Part shown: piece by piece, positions 27,679 to 38,249 of the stretch
Layout: every line of letters starts with the position of its first letter
Numbering within the stretch: the stretch's first letter is position 1
Origin: DASRLE01 sp963825315
Lineage (GTDB): Bacteria; Verrucomicrobiota; Verrucomicrobiia; Limisphaerales; Palsa-1400
Length of the DNA stretch: 64,000 nt
NCBI GenBank assembly: GCA_963825315.1
Contig: CAWGST010000001.1
Span: 1,054,001-1,118,000 of the forward strand
Direction: 5' to 3'
Position numbers and translations under genes: made by a program
The notes under the pieces: model-generated
What the model was told of the DNA's origin: nothing
The model's input: the letters and a program-made list of their open reading frames with translations, nothing else
Databases searched by the model: none

Positions 27679-28413
27679 GTGTCCGATACTTTGGTCATCA
27701 ATGAAATCTATCTGAGCTTGCAGGGCGAAAGCTCGTTCGCGGGTTGGCCGTGCATTTTTGTGCGTTTGACCGCCTGCAATTTGCGCTGCTCTTATTGCGA
27801 CACGGCCTACGCCTTCACCGAAGGACGCAAGATGACCCTGCCGGAAATCACGGCCCGGATCAGGGAATTGGCCCGCGGCTTTGCCAAAAGTCCGCTTGCC
27901 ATGCGCCTGCCCCTGGTCGAACTGACCGGCGGCGAACCGCTGTTGCAGAAAAATTCCCTGCCGTTGATGAGAACCTTGTGCGATGCCGGTTTTACGGTGT
28001 TGCTTGAGACCAGCGGCGCGATGGATATTGCGCCGGTGGATGCGCGGGTCCGGCGCATCATGGATTTGAAATGCCCCAGCAGCGGCGAATGCGAGCGGAA
28101 TCGATGGGAAAATCTGGCCCATCTCAAGGCCGGCGATGAAATCAAATTCGTCATCGGCACCCTTCAGGATTATGAATGGGCCAGGAAAATAATCGCGGCG
28201 CGCCATCTGGCGGGAATCTGTCCGATTCTCTTTTCGTGGGTTTCCCCGCTGTTGCCGCAGCAGCAGGATAAATCCCTGCGCAAAGTGCCGGAAGGGCAGA
28301 CCCCCATCTCCCGGCTCGAATTGGCTGAAAAAATCATGGCCGACGCGCTGCCGGTCCGCTTTCAACTCCAGATGCACAAATTCATCTGGCCGCCGGACCG
28401 GAAGGGCGTATGA
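27679..28413 (+). CDS. queE: 7-carboxy-7-deazaguanine synthase (queuosine pathway radical SAM enzyme)
   Basis: 244 aa from a GTG at 27679 (VSDTLVINEIYLSLQGESSF). QueE converts 6-carboxytetrahydropterin to CDG on the way to preQ0/queuosine. The cluster motif CNLRCSYCDTAYAF is the usual CxxxCxxC arrangement, preceded by GWPCIFVRLTA. VELTGGEPLLQ is the SAM-binding GGEP motif, and the C terminus RFQLQMHKFIWPPDRKGV is family-typical. Upstream in-frame codons look non-coding. The stop overlaps the aminotransferase start (ATGA). queC, queD and queF are not in the window. Confidence 0.93.
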   Translation: MSDTLVINEIYLSLQGESSFAGWPCIFVRLTACNLRCSYCDTAYAFTEGRKMTLPEITARIRELARGFAKSPLAMRLPLVELTGGEPLLQKNSLPLMRTLCDAGFTVLLETSGAMDIAPVDARVRRIMDLKCPSSGECERNRWENLAHLKAGDEIKFVIGTLQDYEWARKIIAARHLAGICPILFSWVSPLLPQQQDKSLRKVPEGQTPISRLELAEKIMADALPVRFQLQMHKFIWPPDRKGV

Positions 28414-29738
28414 AGTTTTCCGGCGTGAAAACCAAAACAAAAAAGATTCTCGATCTTCTGCGCGCTTATGAGCCGGCCAACATGCTCTGGATTGCGCCGG
28501 ACGGTTCGTGGCCGATCGTCTGGGCGCGGGCCAGAGGAACGAGCGTGTGGGACGCGGAGGGCCGGAAATATATAGACTTGACAGCGGCGTTTGGCGTGGC
28601 CGCGGCGGGGCATGGCCGGGAGCGCGTCGTCGCGGCCGGGAAACGGCAGATGGGAAGACTGCTGCACGCCATGGGCGACGTTCACCCGCACCCTTTGAAA
28701 GCGCGGTTGGCCCGGGAATTGAGCCGCATTACTTTCGAGCGCTGGACTTCTGGCGCGATGGCGGCCAAGACGATCTTTGCCAATTCCGGTTTCGAAGCCG
28801 TCGAGACCGCGCTCAAGACCGCCCTGCTGGCCACGGGCAAACGGCGGATTCTGGCCTTCACCGGCGCGTATCACGGCCTCGGTTACGGCGCGCTCAACGC
28901 CACCCATCGCGCTTATTTCCGCGACCCGTTTCGTTCACAACTGGGGCGATTCGGCCGCTTCGTGCCGTTCCCGAGGGAAGCGGACGATCTGGCCCGCACA
29001 AAAGAGCGATTGGTCCAGCTTTTGCGGGGCAAACAATTCGGCGCGATTTTGGCCGAGCCGATTCAGGCGCGCGGGGGCGTCAATGTTCCGCCGGCGGGTT
29101 TCCTGCCGCTGTTGCGGAACCTCTGCGACCGTTACGGCGCTCTGCTGATTCTGGACGAGATTTACACCGGCTTTGGCCGGACGGGAACGTGGTTCGCCTG
29201 CGAGCACAGCCGGACCACGCCGGATTTGATTTGTCTGGGCAAGGCTTTGACGGGCGGTTTTCCGCTTTCGGCGTGCGTCGGGCGGGCGGAATTAATGGAC
29301 GCCGCCTGGCCGCCTTCCACGGGCGAGGCCATCCACACCAGCACCTTTCAAGGCCATCCGGTCGGATGCGCCATGGCCCTGGCCCAGATCAAGGAAATCG
29401 AAATTCATTCTTTGCCCGAACGGAGCGCCGCTCTGGGCGCGTATCTGATGCAACAGTTGCGGGCGGAAATTTCCGTGCCGGGGCATTCCATCGAAATCCG
29501 CGGCCGCGGTTTGATGGCGGGCCTGGAAATCAGGAAAGCCGGCGGCGGCCCGGCCACGGCGCTCGTTTTGGCAACAGTCAGGCAGATGTTGCGGCGCGGT
29601 TTTATTCTCCTGCCGGAAGGCGAATTCGGGAACGTGATCAGTTTCACCCCGCCGTTGATTATCACCAAGGCCCAGCTCGCGGCGGCGGTGGCGGCTTTGC
29701 AGCGGGCGTTGTCCCATGCGTCCGCCAAAATGAAATGA
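28410..29738 (+). CDS. Class III PLP-dependent aminotransferase
   Basis: 442 aa. Fold type I aminotransferase of the ornithine/acetylornithine group. Visible: DAEGRKYIDLTAAFGVAAAG, IFANSGFEAVETALKTA, FTGAYHGLGYGAL, LILDEIYTGFGRTGTWFACE (Asp binding the pyridine N), and LICLGKALTGGFPLSA with the PLP Lys. Substrate is not deducible. Coupled to queE by a 4-bp overlap. The stop lies at the edge of a 161-bp repeat. Confidence 0.9.
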   Translation: MKFSGVKTKTKKILDLLRAYEPANMLWIAPDGSWPIVWARARGTSVWDAEGRKYIDLTAAFGVAAAGHGRERVVAAGKRQMGRLLHAMGDVHPHPLKARLARELSRITFERWTSGAMAAKTIFANSGFEAVETALKTALLATGKRRILAFTGAYHGLGYGALNATHRAYFRDPFRSQLGRFGRFVPFPREADDLARTKERLVQLLRGKQFGAILAEPIQARGGVNVPPAGFLPLLRNLCDRYGALLILDEIYTGFGRTGTWFACEHSRTTPDLICLGKALTGGFPLSACVGRAELMDAAWPPSTGEAIHTSTFQGHPVGCAMALAQIKEIEIHSLPERSAALGAYLMQQLRAEISVPGHSIEIRGRGLMAGLEIRKAGGGPATALVLATVRQMLRRGFILLPEGEFGNVISFTPPLIITKAQLAAAVAALQRALSHASAKMK

Positions 29739-29897
29739 ACTTGGAAAAAGCAGTTTAACCACGGATGAACACAGATAAACACGGATTAGGAAGAACTTGC
29801 GAGGATAGGCGCTTTCACCAAAGAGATGATGCCCTCCAATGGTGTTTCTATCCGTGTTCATCTGTGTCCATCCGTGGTTTGCCTTCCCTCAACCGCC
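29737..29897. repeat. 161-bp CCACGGATG-type repeat, copy 1
   Basis: It begins GAACTTGGAAAAAGCAGTTT, contains AACCACGGATGAACACAGAT near the left side and ATCTGTGTCCATCCGTGGTT near the right, and ends GCCTTCCCTCAACCGCC. The inner inverted arms are about 30 bp. A second copy of the same length lies inverted at 51310-51470. Both copies end about 10 bp upstream of a gene start. Confidence 0.8.
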
Positions 29898-29906
29898 ATT
29901 TGTAGG

Positions 29907-30729
29907 ATGAAACTTTCCGAGATCAAACAAATCCTGTCCGAGCGCGAGTGGAAGCTGACCAAGTCGCTCGGCCAGAATTTTCTGCACGATCAGAACCAGC
30001 TCCGGCGGATTGTGGCCGCGGCCGAACTGGGTCCGGCGGACAAGGTCCTGGAAATCGGGCCGGGGCTTGGCCCGTTGACGGAATTGCTGGCCGCGCGGGC
30101 GGGTGAAGTCCTGGCCATAGAAAAGGACCGGCGGCTCTTTGATTTTCTGCGGGAGAAATTCAGCGGCGCGCCGCACGTCAAACTCCTCCACGACGACGCG
30201 CTGCGTTACGTGAAGAGGAACCAGCGATTGGGCGGATTGGAAATTGGCCGCCAATTTGCCTTATTCGGTTGCCTCGCCCATTCTGGTCGAGTTGGCGGAG
30301 AGCGAACATCCGCCCGAACGGATGGTGGCCACGCTGCAACTGGAAGTGGCGCGCCGGATTAAGGCCGGCCCCGGCTGCAAACAATATGGGATTCTCGGCC
30401 TGTTGCTGCGCCTGCGCTACGAAACGCGCGGTTCGTTTAAAATACCGGCCTCATGTTTTTTCCCCGCGCCCGGAGTGGATTCGGCCTGCATCGTTTTGGC
30501 GCGGAGAGCCGGGCCGATCCTGCCGCCCGCCCTCCAGCGGGTGTTCACCAAAATCGTCAAGCGCGGTTTCTCGCAGAGGCGCAAAATGATGCTGAAATTC
30601 TTGAAACAGGACTGGCCGCCGGAGCGGTTGCACGCCGCCTTCGGGCAACTGCAACTCCCGCCGCACGTTCGCGCCGAGGAACTGGGCCTGGAACAATTCG
30701 TGCGACTGGCGGAATTGCTGGCAACATGA
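29907..30729 (+). pseudogene. rsmA: 16S rRNA dimethyladenosine transferase, one frameshift
   Basis: RsmA/KsgA dimethylates A1518/A1519 of 16S rRNA. The first part has LTKSLGQNFLHDQNQLRRIV, the SAM motif LEIGPGLGPLTELLAARAG and LLHDDALRYV. The second part continues in another frame: LAANLPYSVASPILVELAES (NLPY catalytic motif), CFFPAPGVDSACI and VKRGFSQRRKMMLKFLK. The frame changes around 30218-30226 (AACCAGCGATTGGGCGG); skipping one base after CAG restores DWADWKLAANLPYS. Apart from that, full length and intact. It overlaps the NUDIX gene start by ATGA. Confidence 0.88.
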
Positions 30730-31287
30730 GCGAAGAAATATTTGACATCGTTAACGAACGGGATGAAGTCATCGGCCGGCTGCCGCGCCGCGTGGTCCAC
30801 CGCGACGGCCACAAACATCGCGCCGTGCATGTGCTGGTCTTCGGCTCGGACGGCCGCATTTTCCTGCAAAAGCGATCCATGACCAAGGACACCTTTCCCG
30901 GCGCGCTGGGATTCCTCGGCCTCCGGCCATCTGGACAGCGGCGAGGATTACGACGCCTGCGCCGTGCGGGAATTGGGGGAGGAATTGGGCTTGACGGTGG
31001 CAGCGCCGCCGCGCCGGCTTTTCAAAATCGCGGCCTGCGCCGAGACCGGGCAGGAATTTGTCTGGGTGTATCAATTGGAATCAGACGGGCCGTTTGCGCT
31101 GCATCCGGAGGAAATCGAGCGCGGGGAATGGTTTGGGCGCGGCCAGGTGACGGATTGGGTGGAGAAGAGGCCGCAAGATTTTGCCGCCGGCTTTGCCATG
31201 ATTTGGAAGAACTTGACGGCGGGCGGCGCATTCCTTAATTTACCCAACTCGCGGCCGGGCCAATCCCACGACACAGGGCGAAAATAA
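30726..31287 (+). pseudogene. NUDIX hydrolase, one frameshift
   Basis: Begins MSEEIFDIVNERDEVIGRLP, then HRAVHVLVFGSDGRIFLQKR and TKDTFPGA. After a frame change: WDSSASGHLDSGEDYDACAV, then RELGEELGL completing the NUDIX box. The shift is at GGCGCGCTGGGATTCC (about 30901-30916), explained by one extra C. The sequence resembles IDI-type NUDIX proteins of the YfcD/MutT group; substrate unknown. Translationally coupled to rsmA. Confidence 0.8.
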
Positions 31288-31339
31288 TGGCGCTTTTGGC
31301 GCCCGGCTCGGTTCGCCCATTTGAATTGAAAGGCTGTTT

Positions 31340-32664
31340 GTGAATGTATCGGTGGAAATTTTGGGTCCGTGCAAAAGGTTGATGCGCGTGGAAATCGAAG
31401 CGGCGAAGGTTGATGAAACCTTCGCGGAAACGACGCGCAAATTTCAGCGCGAGGCCCGGTTGCCCGGCTTCCGTCCCGGCAAGGCGCCCAAGGACATGGT
31501 GGCCAAACGCTACGAAACGGAGATACAGGACGAAGCCAGGCGCAAATTCATTTCCGATTCCTATCGCCAGGCCGTTGCCGATCAGAAACTCGACGTGGTC
31601 GGCCCGCCGGACATCGGGGAGATCGAATTTGCCCCGGGGCCAGAAATGCCAGTTCACCGCCACGCTGGAAATCGCGCCCGAATTCCAGTTGCCCGAATAC
31701 AAAGGGCTGCCCGCCCGCCGTGAAACCGCGCTCGGTCACGCCCGAGGACATCGAACGGGCGCTGCGCCTGTTGGGCGAACGCCAGACACAATTTCAAACC
31801 GTCGCGCGCGAATTGAAGGAGGGCGACGTCGCTGTTGTCAACTATACCGGATCCTGCGACGGCAAACCGATCACGGAAACGGCCCCGACCGCCCGGGGCC
31901 TGGCCGAAAAGAAGGCCTTCTGGATCAATGTTGACAAGACCTCCTTTATTCCGGGATTCGGCGATCAATTGACCGGCATGAAAGCGGGCGACAAGCGGAC
32001 CATCACGGTTGATTTTCCGGCGGATTTCGTCACCCCGCAACTGGCCGGGAAAAAGGGCGTTTATGAAGTGGATTTGGTCGAGGCCAAGGAGAAGGTCGCG
32101 CCGGAACTGAACGAGGCCTTTGCCAAATCCTACGGGGCGGAAAGCATGGAAAAATTGCGCGAGGGCGTCCGGGCCGATTTGCAGAACGAATGGAACCTGA
32201 AGCAGAGCCGCAGCATCCGCAACCAGGTCGTGCAAAACCTCCTGGCCAGAATCCAGTGCGATCTGCCCGAGTCCCTGCTCGAACAGGAGACGCGGGAAAT
32301 TGTTTATTCGATTGTCAACGAGAATCAGCAGCGCGGCGTCTCCAAGGAGTCGCTCGACGCGCAAAAGGACCAGATTTACGCCACGGCCAGCGGCACGGCC
32401 CGGGAACGAATCAAGGCCTCCTTCGCCTTCCAGCGCGTGGCGGAAAAGGAAGGGGTGCGCGTGGAGCAGGTGGAAATCGCCCGGCGGCTGCAGGACATGG
32501 CGGCGCAATACAAAATGCCGGTGGACAAACTGGTCAAGGAACTGGAAAAGCGGGGAGGGCTGGCGGGCGTTTACAGCCAGCTTTTGAATGAGAAAGTGGT
32601 TGATCTCCTCGTGCAATACGCCCGGCTGGAAGATGTCACGATCGCGCCCGCGCCCGCGCCGTAA
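31340..32664 (+). pseudogene. tig: Trigger factor (ribosome-associated chaperone/prolyl isomerase), two frameshifts
   Basis: The ribosome-binding N-terminal domain (MNVSVEILGPCKRLMRVEIE, then the signature GFRPGKAPKDMVAKRY) is followed by an FKBP-type PPIase domain (LKEGDVAVVNYTGSCDGKPI, FIPGFGDQLTGMKAGDKRTI) and the helical C-terminal chaperone domain. The frame changes twice, near 31640 (GGGGCCAGAAATGCC, one extra C restores GQKCQFTATLEIAPEF) and near 31710-31720 (CTGCCCGCCCGCCGTG, one extra C restores GLPAAVKPRSVTPEDIE). Both are in C-rich runs. No clpP or clpX follows within the window. Confidence 0.88.
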
Positions 32665-32689
32665 AGCCGCACATCCTCCTTCGCTGAAA

Positions 32690-34051
32690 CTAATTGCGTT
32701 TTGCGGTGACTTGAAGGAGGAGCTTGTTCAATTCCTCGATGTGCGCCGGTTTGCCGAGCACGGCGTCCACTTCGGGGACTGTTTCCCCGTCCGCTTTCAT
32801 CATTGCGCCCCACCCGGTCAACATGATGATTGGTGTTTGGGGCGAATCCGTCCTGAGGGCGCGGGCCACGTGGCGCCCGTCCATTTCCGGCATGCCAAAA
32901 TCAGTGATGACGACTTCATAAGGCTCGTTTCCCCGCAGGTTGGTGCGGAAAATTTCCAATCCTTCCCTGCCGCTTGCGGCGACAGTCACCTTGTGGTGGT
33001 GCAATTCAAGGACATCATGCAGGAGTTGCCTCAGCATCGGTTCGTCCTCGATGTAGAGGACGCGCAATGAGCGGCCGGGCGCAGTGGCCTTGGCAGGCGG
33101 CGGGGCCGGTTTCGTCTCCCGTTTCGGTTCGATGGGCCGGTTGATTTTCGCTTTGCCGGATGGATCCGGGTCCAATTCACAGCGGTAGCATTCGCGCATC
33201 CTTGCCACAACCTGAGCCACATTCTCCGCAGCCAGGTTGATCTTCTGCAGGTGCTGCCGCGGCCCCTCCGCCAAATCCGGCAGCGTGCTGAGCAGCAGTT
33301 CCGAGTAGCCGGTGATGGGGCAGAGCGCGTTATTGACGTCGTGGGCAATGCCGATGGCCATCTGGCCGATCGCCTGGAGACGCTCCTTCTGCACCATGTT
33401 ATCCCGAACCTCCTCCAAAACGAGCACGATCATGCTGACGGCGATGAAGAGTTGCAGCACGGCGCTGACAAAAAAACCGGCGCTGTAGAGGTTCCCATAT
33501 TGCTGGGAAAGCGGATAGGTCCCGAGGTAAAGGCCCCACAACAGAAAGCCCAGTGCCAACATCCCCGCGCCCACGAACGCCTTCCGCCTCCGCAACCGAA
33601 AAAAGCAAATCCCGGCGAACAGGCTGCTCGAGCCCAGCAGAATGAACACCGGCATTTGGATTTGCAGCTTATCGGTGATCACTTGCGGACTGACTATGGT
33701 CCAGACCAACAGGAACAACATGAACATGCCGAACAGTGTCTGCCGCACTGGCAGGCCGAGAAAACGCAGGCTGCCCCACAAAAGGAAGATCGCCGAAAGC
33801 GACACGCAGCACTGTTTTAGCATAAAGACGGCGCTTCCCAGCGACCCGTTTCCCAGGCTGAGGCTTGCCGTCAGCCACAGGGCATAAAACATCCAGCCTG
33901 CTGTCCAAATGGCGAAGTAATCCCGCTTGGTGTAACGGTTGAGGTAGTAGAAGAGTCCCACCAGCACCCAAACCGTCAGCAGGGAAATGAGCAATGTCGC
34001 CCGCAGATACTCCTGGGGAAATACCAAATCCAAGTGATCGAATTTCATCAT
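32690..34051 (-). CDS. Membrane HisKA-like protein fused to a receiver domain, no ATPase domain
   Basis: 453 aa from the ATG at 34051. Seven or eight membrane helices (LLISLLTVWVLVGLFYYLNR onward, resembling a 7TM sensor) lead to a dimerisation helix with GQMAIGIAHDVNNALCPITG, an H-box as in NtrB-type kinases. The expected HATPase_c domain is absent. A Pro/Lys linker (ETKPAPPPAKATAPGRS) goes straight to a receiver domain: RVLYIEDEPMLRQLLHDVLE, VVITDFGMPEMDGRH (phospho-Asp), IIMLTGWG and VLGKPAHIEEL. It would depend on another kinase for phosphate. Divergent from the PEPCK gene, with 73 bp between them. Confidence 0.8.
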   Translation of the reverse strand: MMKFDHLDLVFPQEYLRATLLISLLTVWVLVGLFYYLNRYTKRDYFAIWTAGWMFYALWLTASLSLGNGSLGSAVFMLKQCCVSLSAIFLLWGSLRFLGLPVRQTLFGMFMLFLLVWTIVSPQVITDKLQIQMPVFILLGSSSLFAGICFFRLRRRKAFVGAGMLALGFLLWGLYLGTYPLSQQYGNLYSAGFFVSAVLQLFIAVSMIVLVLEEVRDNMVQKERLQAIGQMAIGIAHDVNNALCPITGYSELLLSTLPDLAEGPRQHLQKINLAAENVAQVVARMRECYRCELDPDPSGKAKINRPIEPKRETKPAPPPAKATAPGRSLRVLYIEDEPMLRQLLHDVLELHHHKVTVAASGREGLEIFRTNLRGNEPYEVVITDFGMPEMDGRHVARALRTDSPQTPIIMLTGWGAMMKADGETVPEVDAVLGKPAHIEELNKLLLQVTAKRN

Positions 34052-34124
34052 CGCCTTATTCGCATCGGCAGAAACCGGCTGAACTTTAGCGGTTGCGCGG
34101 GCGGGATTTTCCCTTAAAATAACG

Positions 34125-37100
34125 ATGGCGATGACTTCCGACGCTTTTTCAGGGCAGGGGACGACGTTGCAACGCCGGCTCAACGAGACGCTGATCGAAG
34201 GCATAAATCTGCGGCTGGCGATGACCGGATGTCCCACCTTTGGCAATGGCGCCATGAGCCGGTTACCCAGCCTGGCCGCGCCCATGTTTTCCCGTCAGCA
34301 GGAAACCATGCGACTGCTGGCCGATTATCTCTGCCCGGCGGATTGGCGCATTGACCGTTTTCTGCGCGATTATCTCTACGACACCGGCCTGGCCGTAAAA
34401 TGGCCGGCGCGCACCTTTGTTTTGGACAGTCCCGGGACTGGCGCGCGAGTTGTCCCTGCCGCCGGACCGCGATGAGTTCCTTTCCGACCTTGTCCGCTCT
34501 TATCGTCTGCGGCAGGGCGTGTTGCATAATCCCGTCAACGACCGCCGCACGACCCAGGGCGTTTTTCATGCTGGCCGAAGGCGGATTGCCGATACCGGAT
34601 GACAAGATCGCCGTGCCCAAAATGGTTTTTGCCCGGTTGCTGGACCTGGCCTTGCAACCGCCGCCGGAGTTGTTGCGCCTGCCTTTTACCTCCAGCCAGG
34701 CCGCGCAGGCGGAATGTTTCGTTTCGCTCTTGCTCAGGCCGGTGGTTTGTCCGGCCGTCCCGCGTTTCATTGATGAGAAATCAATGGAAATCCGCTTCTT
34801 CGCCCCGGGCAGCCTGGTGTGCAATCTTGATTTTATCGAAGCGATTTTTGGCAATGCCGGTGATCCGTTCCTGCCGGAGAACGACGCCGGTTTGGACGCG
34901 CAACATTGGACCGGGCACAGCGGCTGCGTCATCCTGGCGCCGCACTTGGTCAAGCTCACCAAGAAAAGCCTCGGCCTGCCCCACTGGGACAAGGCCACCG
35001 CGCGCCAGCGCCGCGATGGGATGTGCTGGAAAGGGGAGCAGGAACCTTACAACAACGGCGCGGCTTTTAAAGTCACGGCGCGCGATGAGCGGGGCGTGAT
35101 CCTGACGGTCATCGCCGACAATTACTTCGGCTATTGCAAGAAAGAGGTCAAGACGCAGATCAGCTACGCGGCCAATCTCTACGGCCTCTGCGAGGAGGAA
35201 CACGCCGGGGGCGCGCTGGTTTATCCAAGCTACGATTTGGGCGAGGAGTTTTATTCGGACAAGCATGTGCGCTATCGCGGCCATTCCTTCGAGGAAGTCC
35301 TCCAACTGGCCGGCGCGGCCATGGAGTTGCAACCGGAAGGCCATGCCATTGACAAACAACACCCCGACATCATTTACGTCCCGCGCGATGTTCACTTTGA
35401 TTTGCAGCAACAAACCGTGAGCTGGCCCTCCGCCGGGGGCCGACAGACGCTCAAGTTGCTGGCCGACAAAATTTACGTGCGGCCTTCCGGCTACAAGGTG
35501 CGCATGGAGCCGCCCTCCGCCAACCGCGCCTGGCGGCTGATCGGCACGGTGGCCGAAGGCACCCTCTGCCACAAGCCCTGCACCGTTTCCGGCGGCGGCA
35601 AATCCGAGATTTCCAAGTCCATCAGCGACGCCATTATCCACGGGCCGGTCTTCACGGCGGATTTTAAAAAGGACTTCGACCAGGTGGCGGCCCTCCTCCA
35701 CCGGGATTACTCGGATCGTTTCAAGGACCCCTCGAAAACGGGTTCGGACAAGCGCCCCATCCTCAGTCCGGAGCGCTCGCTCGGCTCGGTCATCAAATTA
35801 TTCACCCCGTCGGACCGCGATTACTCGGACGAATTCAACCAATGGCTCCACTCCATTCCGCAACACATCCTCGAACTGGTTTTTGTCGTGAAACGGTTTT
35901 ACAAACCGGACTGGGGCGACAAGTGGCGGGAAAATTTCAGCGTGGACATCATCAATGGCACGCCCGGCAATGAATTGAAATGCCATAACCGCAAGCTGAT
36001 CTCCAATTTTCTCCGCGTCGGTTATGACGCCGACGGTTCCTGGCGGGTGTTTGGGTTGCGCAAAGATTATCACCCGGCCGCCAAGGTGCAAATGGAGGAC
36101 GATATTACGGCGTCGGTCGTTGTTCCGGCCGAAAGGCTGCAGCATTTGAACCCGGATTACTCCAATCCTTCGCTCAAGTTTGTCCATAATTGCGAGGCCC
36201 GGCTCTTCCAGCGGCCCGATGAGGCCATTCATCGCGGCTACGACAAGCAGACGGAACGGGACTTGTCGGAGCCGGGTAATTTCCTCTCCAATTTCGAGCC
36301 GTTGCGGCAGGCGGATGCGCGGGCGCTGGCCGAGGATGCCATCGGTTTTGTCAAATATACCGAGCCGATGCAGCAGGCTGATCCTGGAAGCGGCCAAAAA
36401 CGGCGGGGCGGATTATTTCGCGTCGTCCTGCCACCCGAGACTCGTCAATGGCCAGCCCTCCAAAAACCCGCGCTACCTGCAAAAGCGGCCGGATTTGGCC
36501 AACCCGCGCGAGACCTACCTGGCCGAAATGGCCGCCCGCCTGCAACGGCGCCTTCCCCTCGATGCCCCCATTTATACGCCGGTCAACGCCGTCATGCCCG
36601 GCCGCCGCAATAATCCGCCTGACCCGGCTTCGCATATCCGGTCGCTGGCCGTTTTCAATCCCATCCATTACCTGGAACTGCCCGAGCTGTTCATGGAATT
36701 GATCTCCAGCATGACCGGCAAATCGCCCTCCACCACCGGGGCCGGTTCGGAAGGGGCCTTGACCAAAGGCCCGTTCAACGCCCTGCCGCCCATCATTGAT
36801 TTGAACGCCGCGCTGGTCTCCTACGCGCTGACCGGCTACGACGTCTTCATTTCCGCGGCCGGACATATCGGGCCGAAGGTGCGGGTGGATCACGACATCA
36901 GCCTCCTCATTCCCGAAGTCTGGTGCCGCATGGCCCCGGCCGAACGGCAGCCGGCCTTTCTGATCGAAAACGGCTATTTTGAAAAATGCCAGGACTTTGT
37001 CTTTGACAACAAGAAAATTTTGTCCAGCCGGCTGGGCTGGCGCATGACCGCCAGTTTCGTCCGGACCTTTTTCGGGCGCGTCTTCAATTATCCCCACGCC

Positions 37101-37595
37101 GTCTTCACCGACGAAATCCTGCGGCCCGAGAAACAGGACATGGCGGTGTTCGCGGACGGGATGGACAACATTGTCAACACGCACAAGGAGGCAGCGGCCC
37201 GGTATTTTGCGGATGGCAGCGTGGCCTGGGCCTGCCCGCCGCTGCAAGCATTGCTGCACATCATGGCCCACGGCCAGCACGAGGGCCGCGACGCGAACCA
37301 TCCTGAATTCCGCGCCCTGTTCACGCGCGAAAACGTCCTGGCGAGCGATTGGTATGCCGCGCGTCTCGCCGCCAAACAGGAGCACGACATCTGCTTGTGG
37401 CGCGGCCACGCCAATTACCTGCAAAATTTCCTCAGGAAAAAGAATTACGCCGAAGAAGCCAAACGCCTCGGCATCCCGGCCAAACTGGAAGCCGCATGGG
37501 AGACATATCACAAGGTAAAGTCGCCCGCGTACCTGGCGGAATTGAAAGGCACCATCGGCCTGCAACCCCTCTCCGCCCTGAAAACGTCGAATTGA
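34125..37595 (+). pseudogene. Diphosphate-type phosphoenolpyruvate carboxykinase (EC 4.1.1.38 family), three frameshifts
   Basis: A protein of about 1155 residues in four frame segments: 34125-~34437 (MAMTSDAFSGQG..., ending TFVLDSPG), ~34438-34570 (LARELSLPPDRDEF, GVLHNPVNDRRTTQGVF), ~34571-36374 (LAEGGLPIPDDKIAVPK, MEIRFFAPGSLVCNLDFIEA, GYCKKEVKTQISYAANLYG, TVSGGGKSEISKSISDA) and ~36375-37595 (LILEAAKNGGADYFASSCHP onward). Each junction is fixed by dropping one base: GGG(A)CTG, CAT(G)CTG, CAG(G)CTG. The blocks match, from memory, the PPi-dependent PEPCK of propionibacteria, unrelated to ATP/GTP enzymes, which interconverts oxaloacetate + PPi with PEP + Pi + CO2. GGGKSEISK is the likely phosphate-binding loop. 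Confidence 0.75.
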
Positions 37596-37656
37596 CCGGC
37601 TGGCGGAATGGCGTAGGCTGTCCTCCAATGAAAACGGCAAAGAGACGGGCGGCGGC

Positions 37657-38202
37657 ATGACCAAACACCTGTTAAGCAGAACCAAATGTTATCTGGCCGG
37701 GAACATCGAAAACAGCAACGCGCCAAGTCAATGGCGGGACGTGGTCAAGACCGAGTTAAAGGATACCGGCATCATCTTTTTTGATCCTCTCAAAAAACCC
37801 TTTCTGGATTCGGTCAACGAAGACAAGGAACACATTGCCAGGCTGGTCAAATTGCGCGCGGAAGGCGGCTACAAGGAATTGGCCAGGGTCATGCGAAAAA
37901 TCCGCGTGGAAGACCTGAGCCTGGTGGACCGCGCCGATTTTCTGATTGCGTCCATCTCCGCCAAAACAGCCTCGTGGGGCACGGCGGAGGAAGTCTTCTG
38001 GGCCAATCGCATGAAGAAACCGATTTTTTTGGTGGTGGCGGAAGGCCGCCGCGCCTGCCCGTTCTGGATTTTTGGGACATTGCCCGACGACCAAATATAC
38101 GACAACCTGGAAGACGCGGTGGCCGACATCAAAAAACTGGATTCCGGGGAAAAGACCATGGACCTGTCGCGCTGGAAGATTTTCCGGGAAGAATACCGCT
38201 GA
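37657..38202 (+). CDS. Nucleoside 2-deoxyribosyltransferase-like protein
   Basis: 181 aa. The N terminus KCYLAGNIENSNAPSQWRD and the later LVDRADFLIASISAKTASWG followed by TAEEVFWANRMKKPIFLVV match the NDT fold pattern (AGxI start, acidic D-x-x-I, G-T-x-x-E with catalytic Glu, then KP-I strand). Similar proteins occur in phages and bacterial nucleotide metabolism. Enzymatic activity is inferred only. It starts 62 bp after the PEPCK stop. Confidence 0.65.
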   Translation: MTKHLLSRTKCYLAGNIENSNAPSQWRDVVKTELKDTGIIFFDPLKKPFLDSVNEDKEHIARLVKLRAEGGYKELARVMRKIRVEDLSLVDRADFLIASISAKTASWGTAEEVFWANRMKKPIFLVVAEGRRACPFWIFGTLPDDQIYDNLEDAVADIKKLDSGEKTMDLSRWKIFREEYR

Positions 38203-38249
38203 AAAATGTCGAATGACGAAATCCTGATGACCAAGGTTGATTTCGCGGC

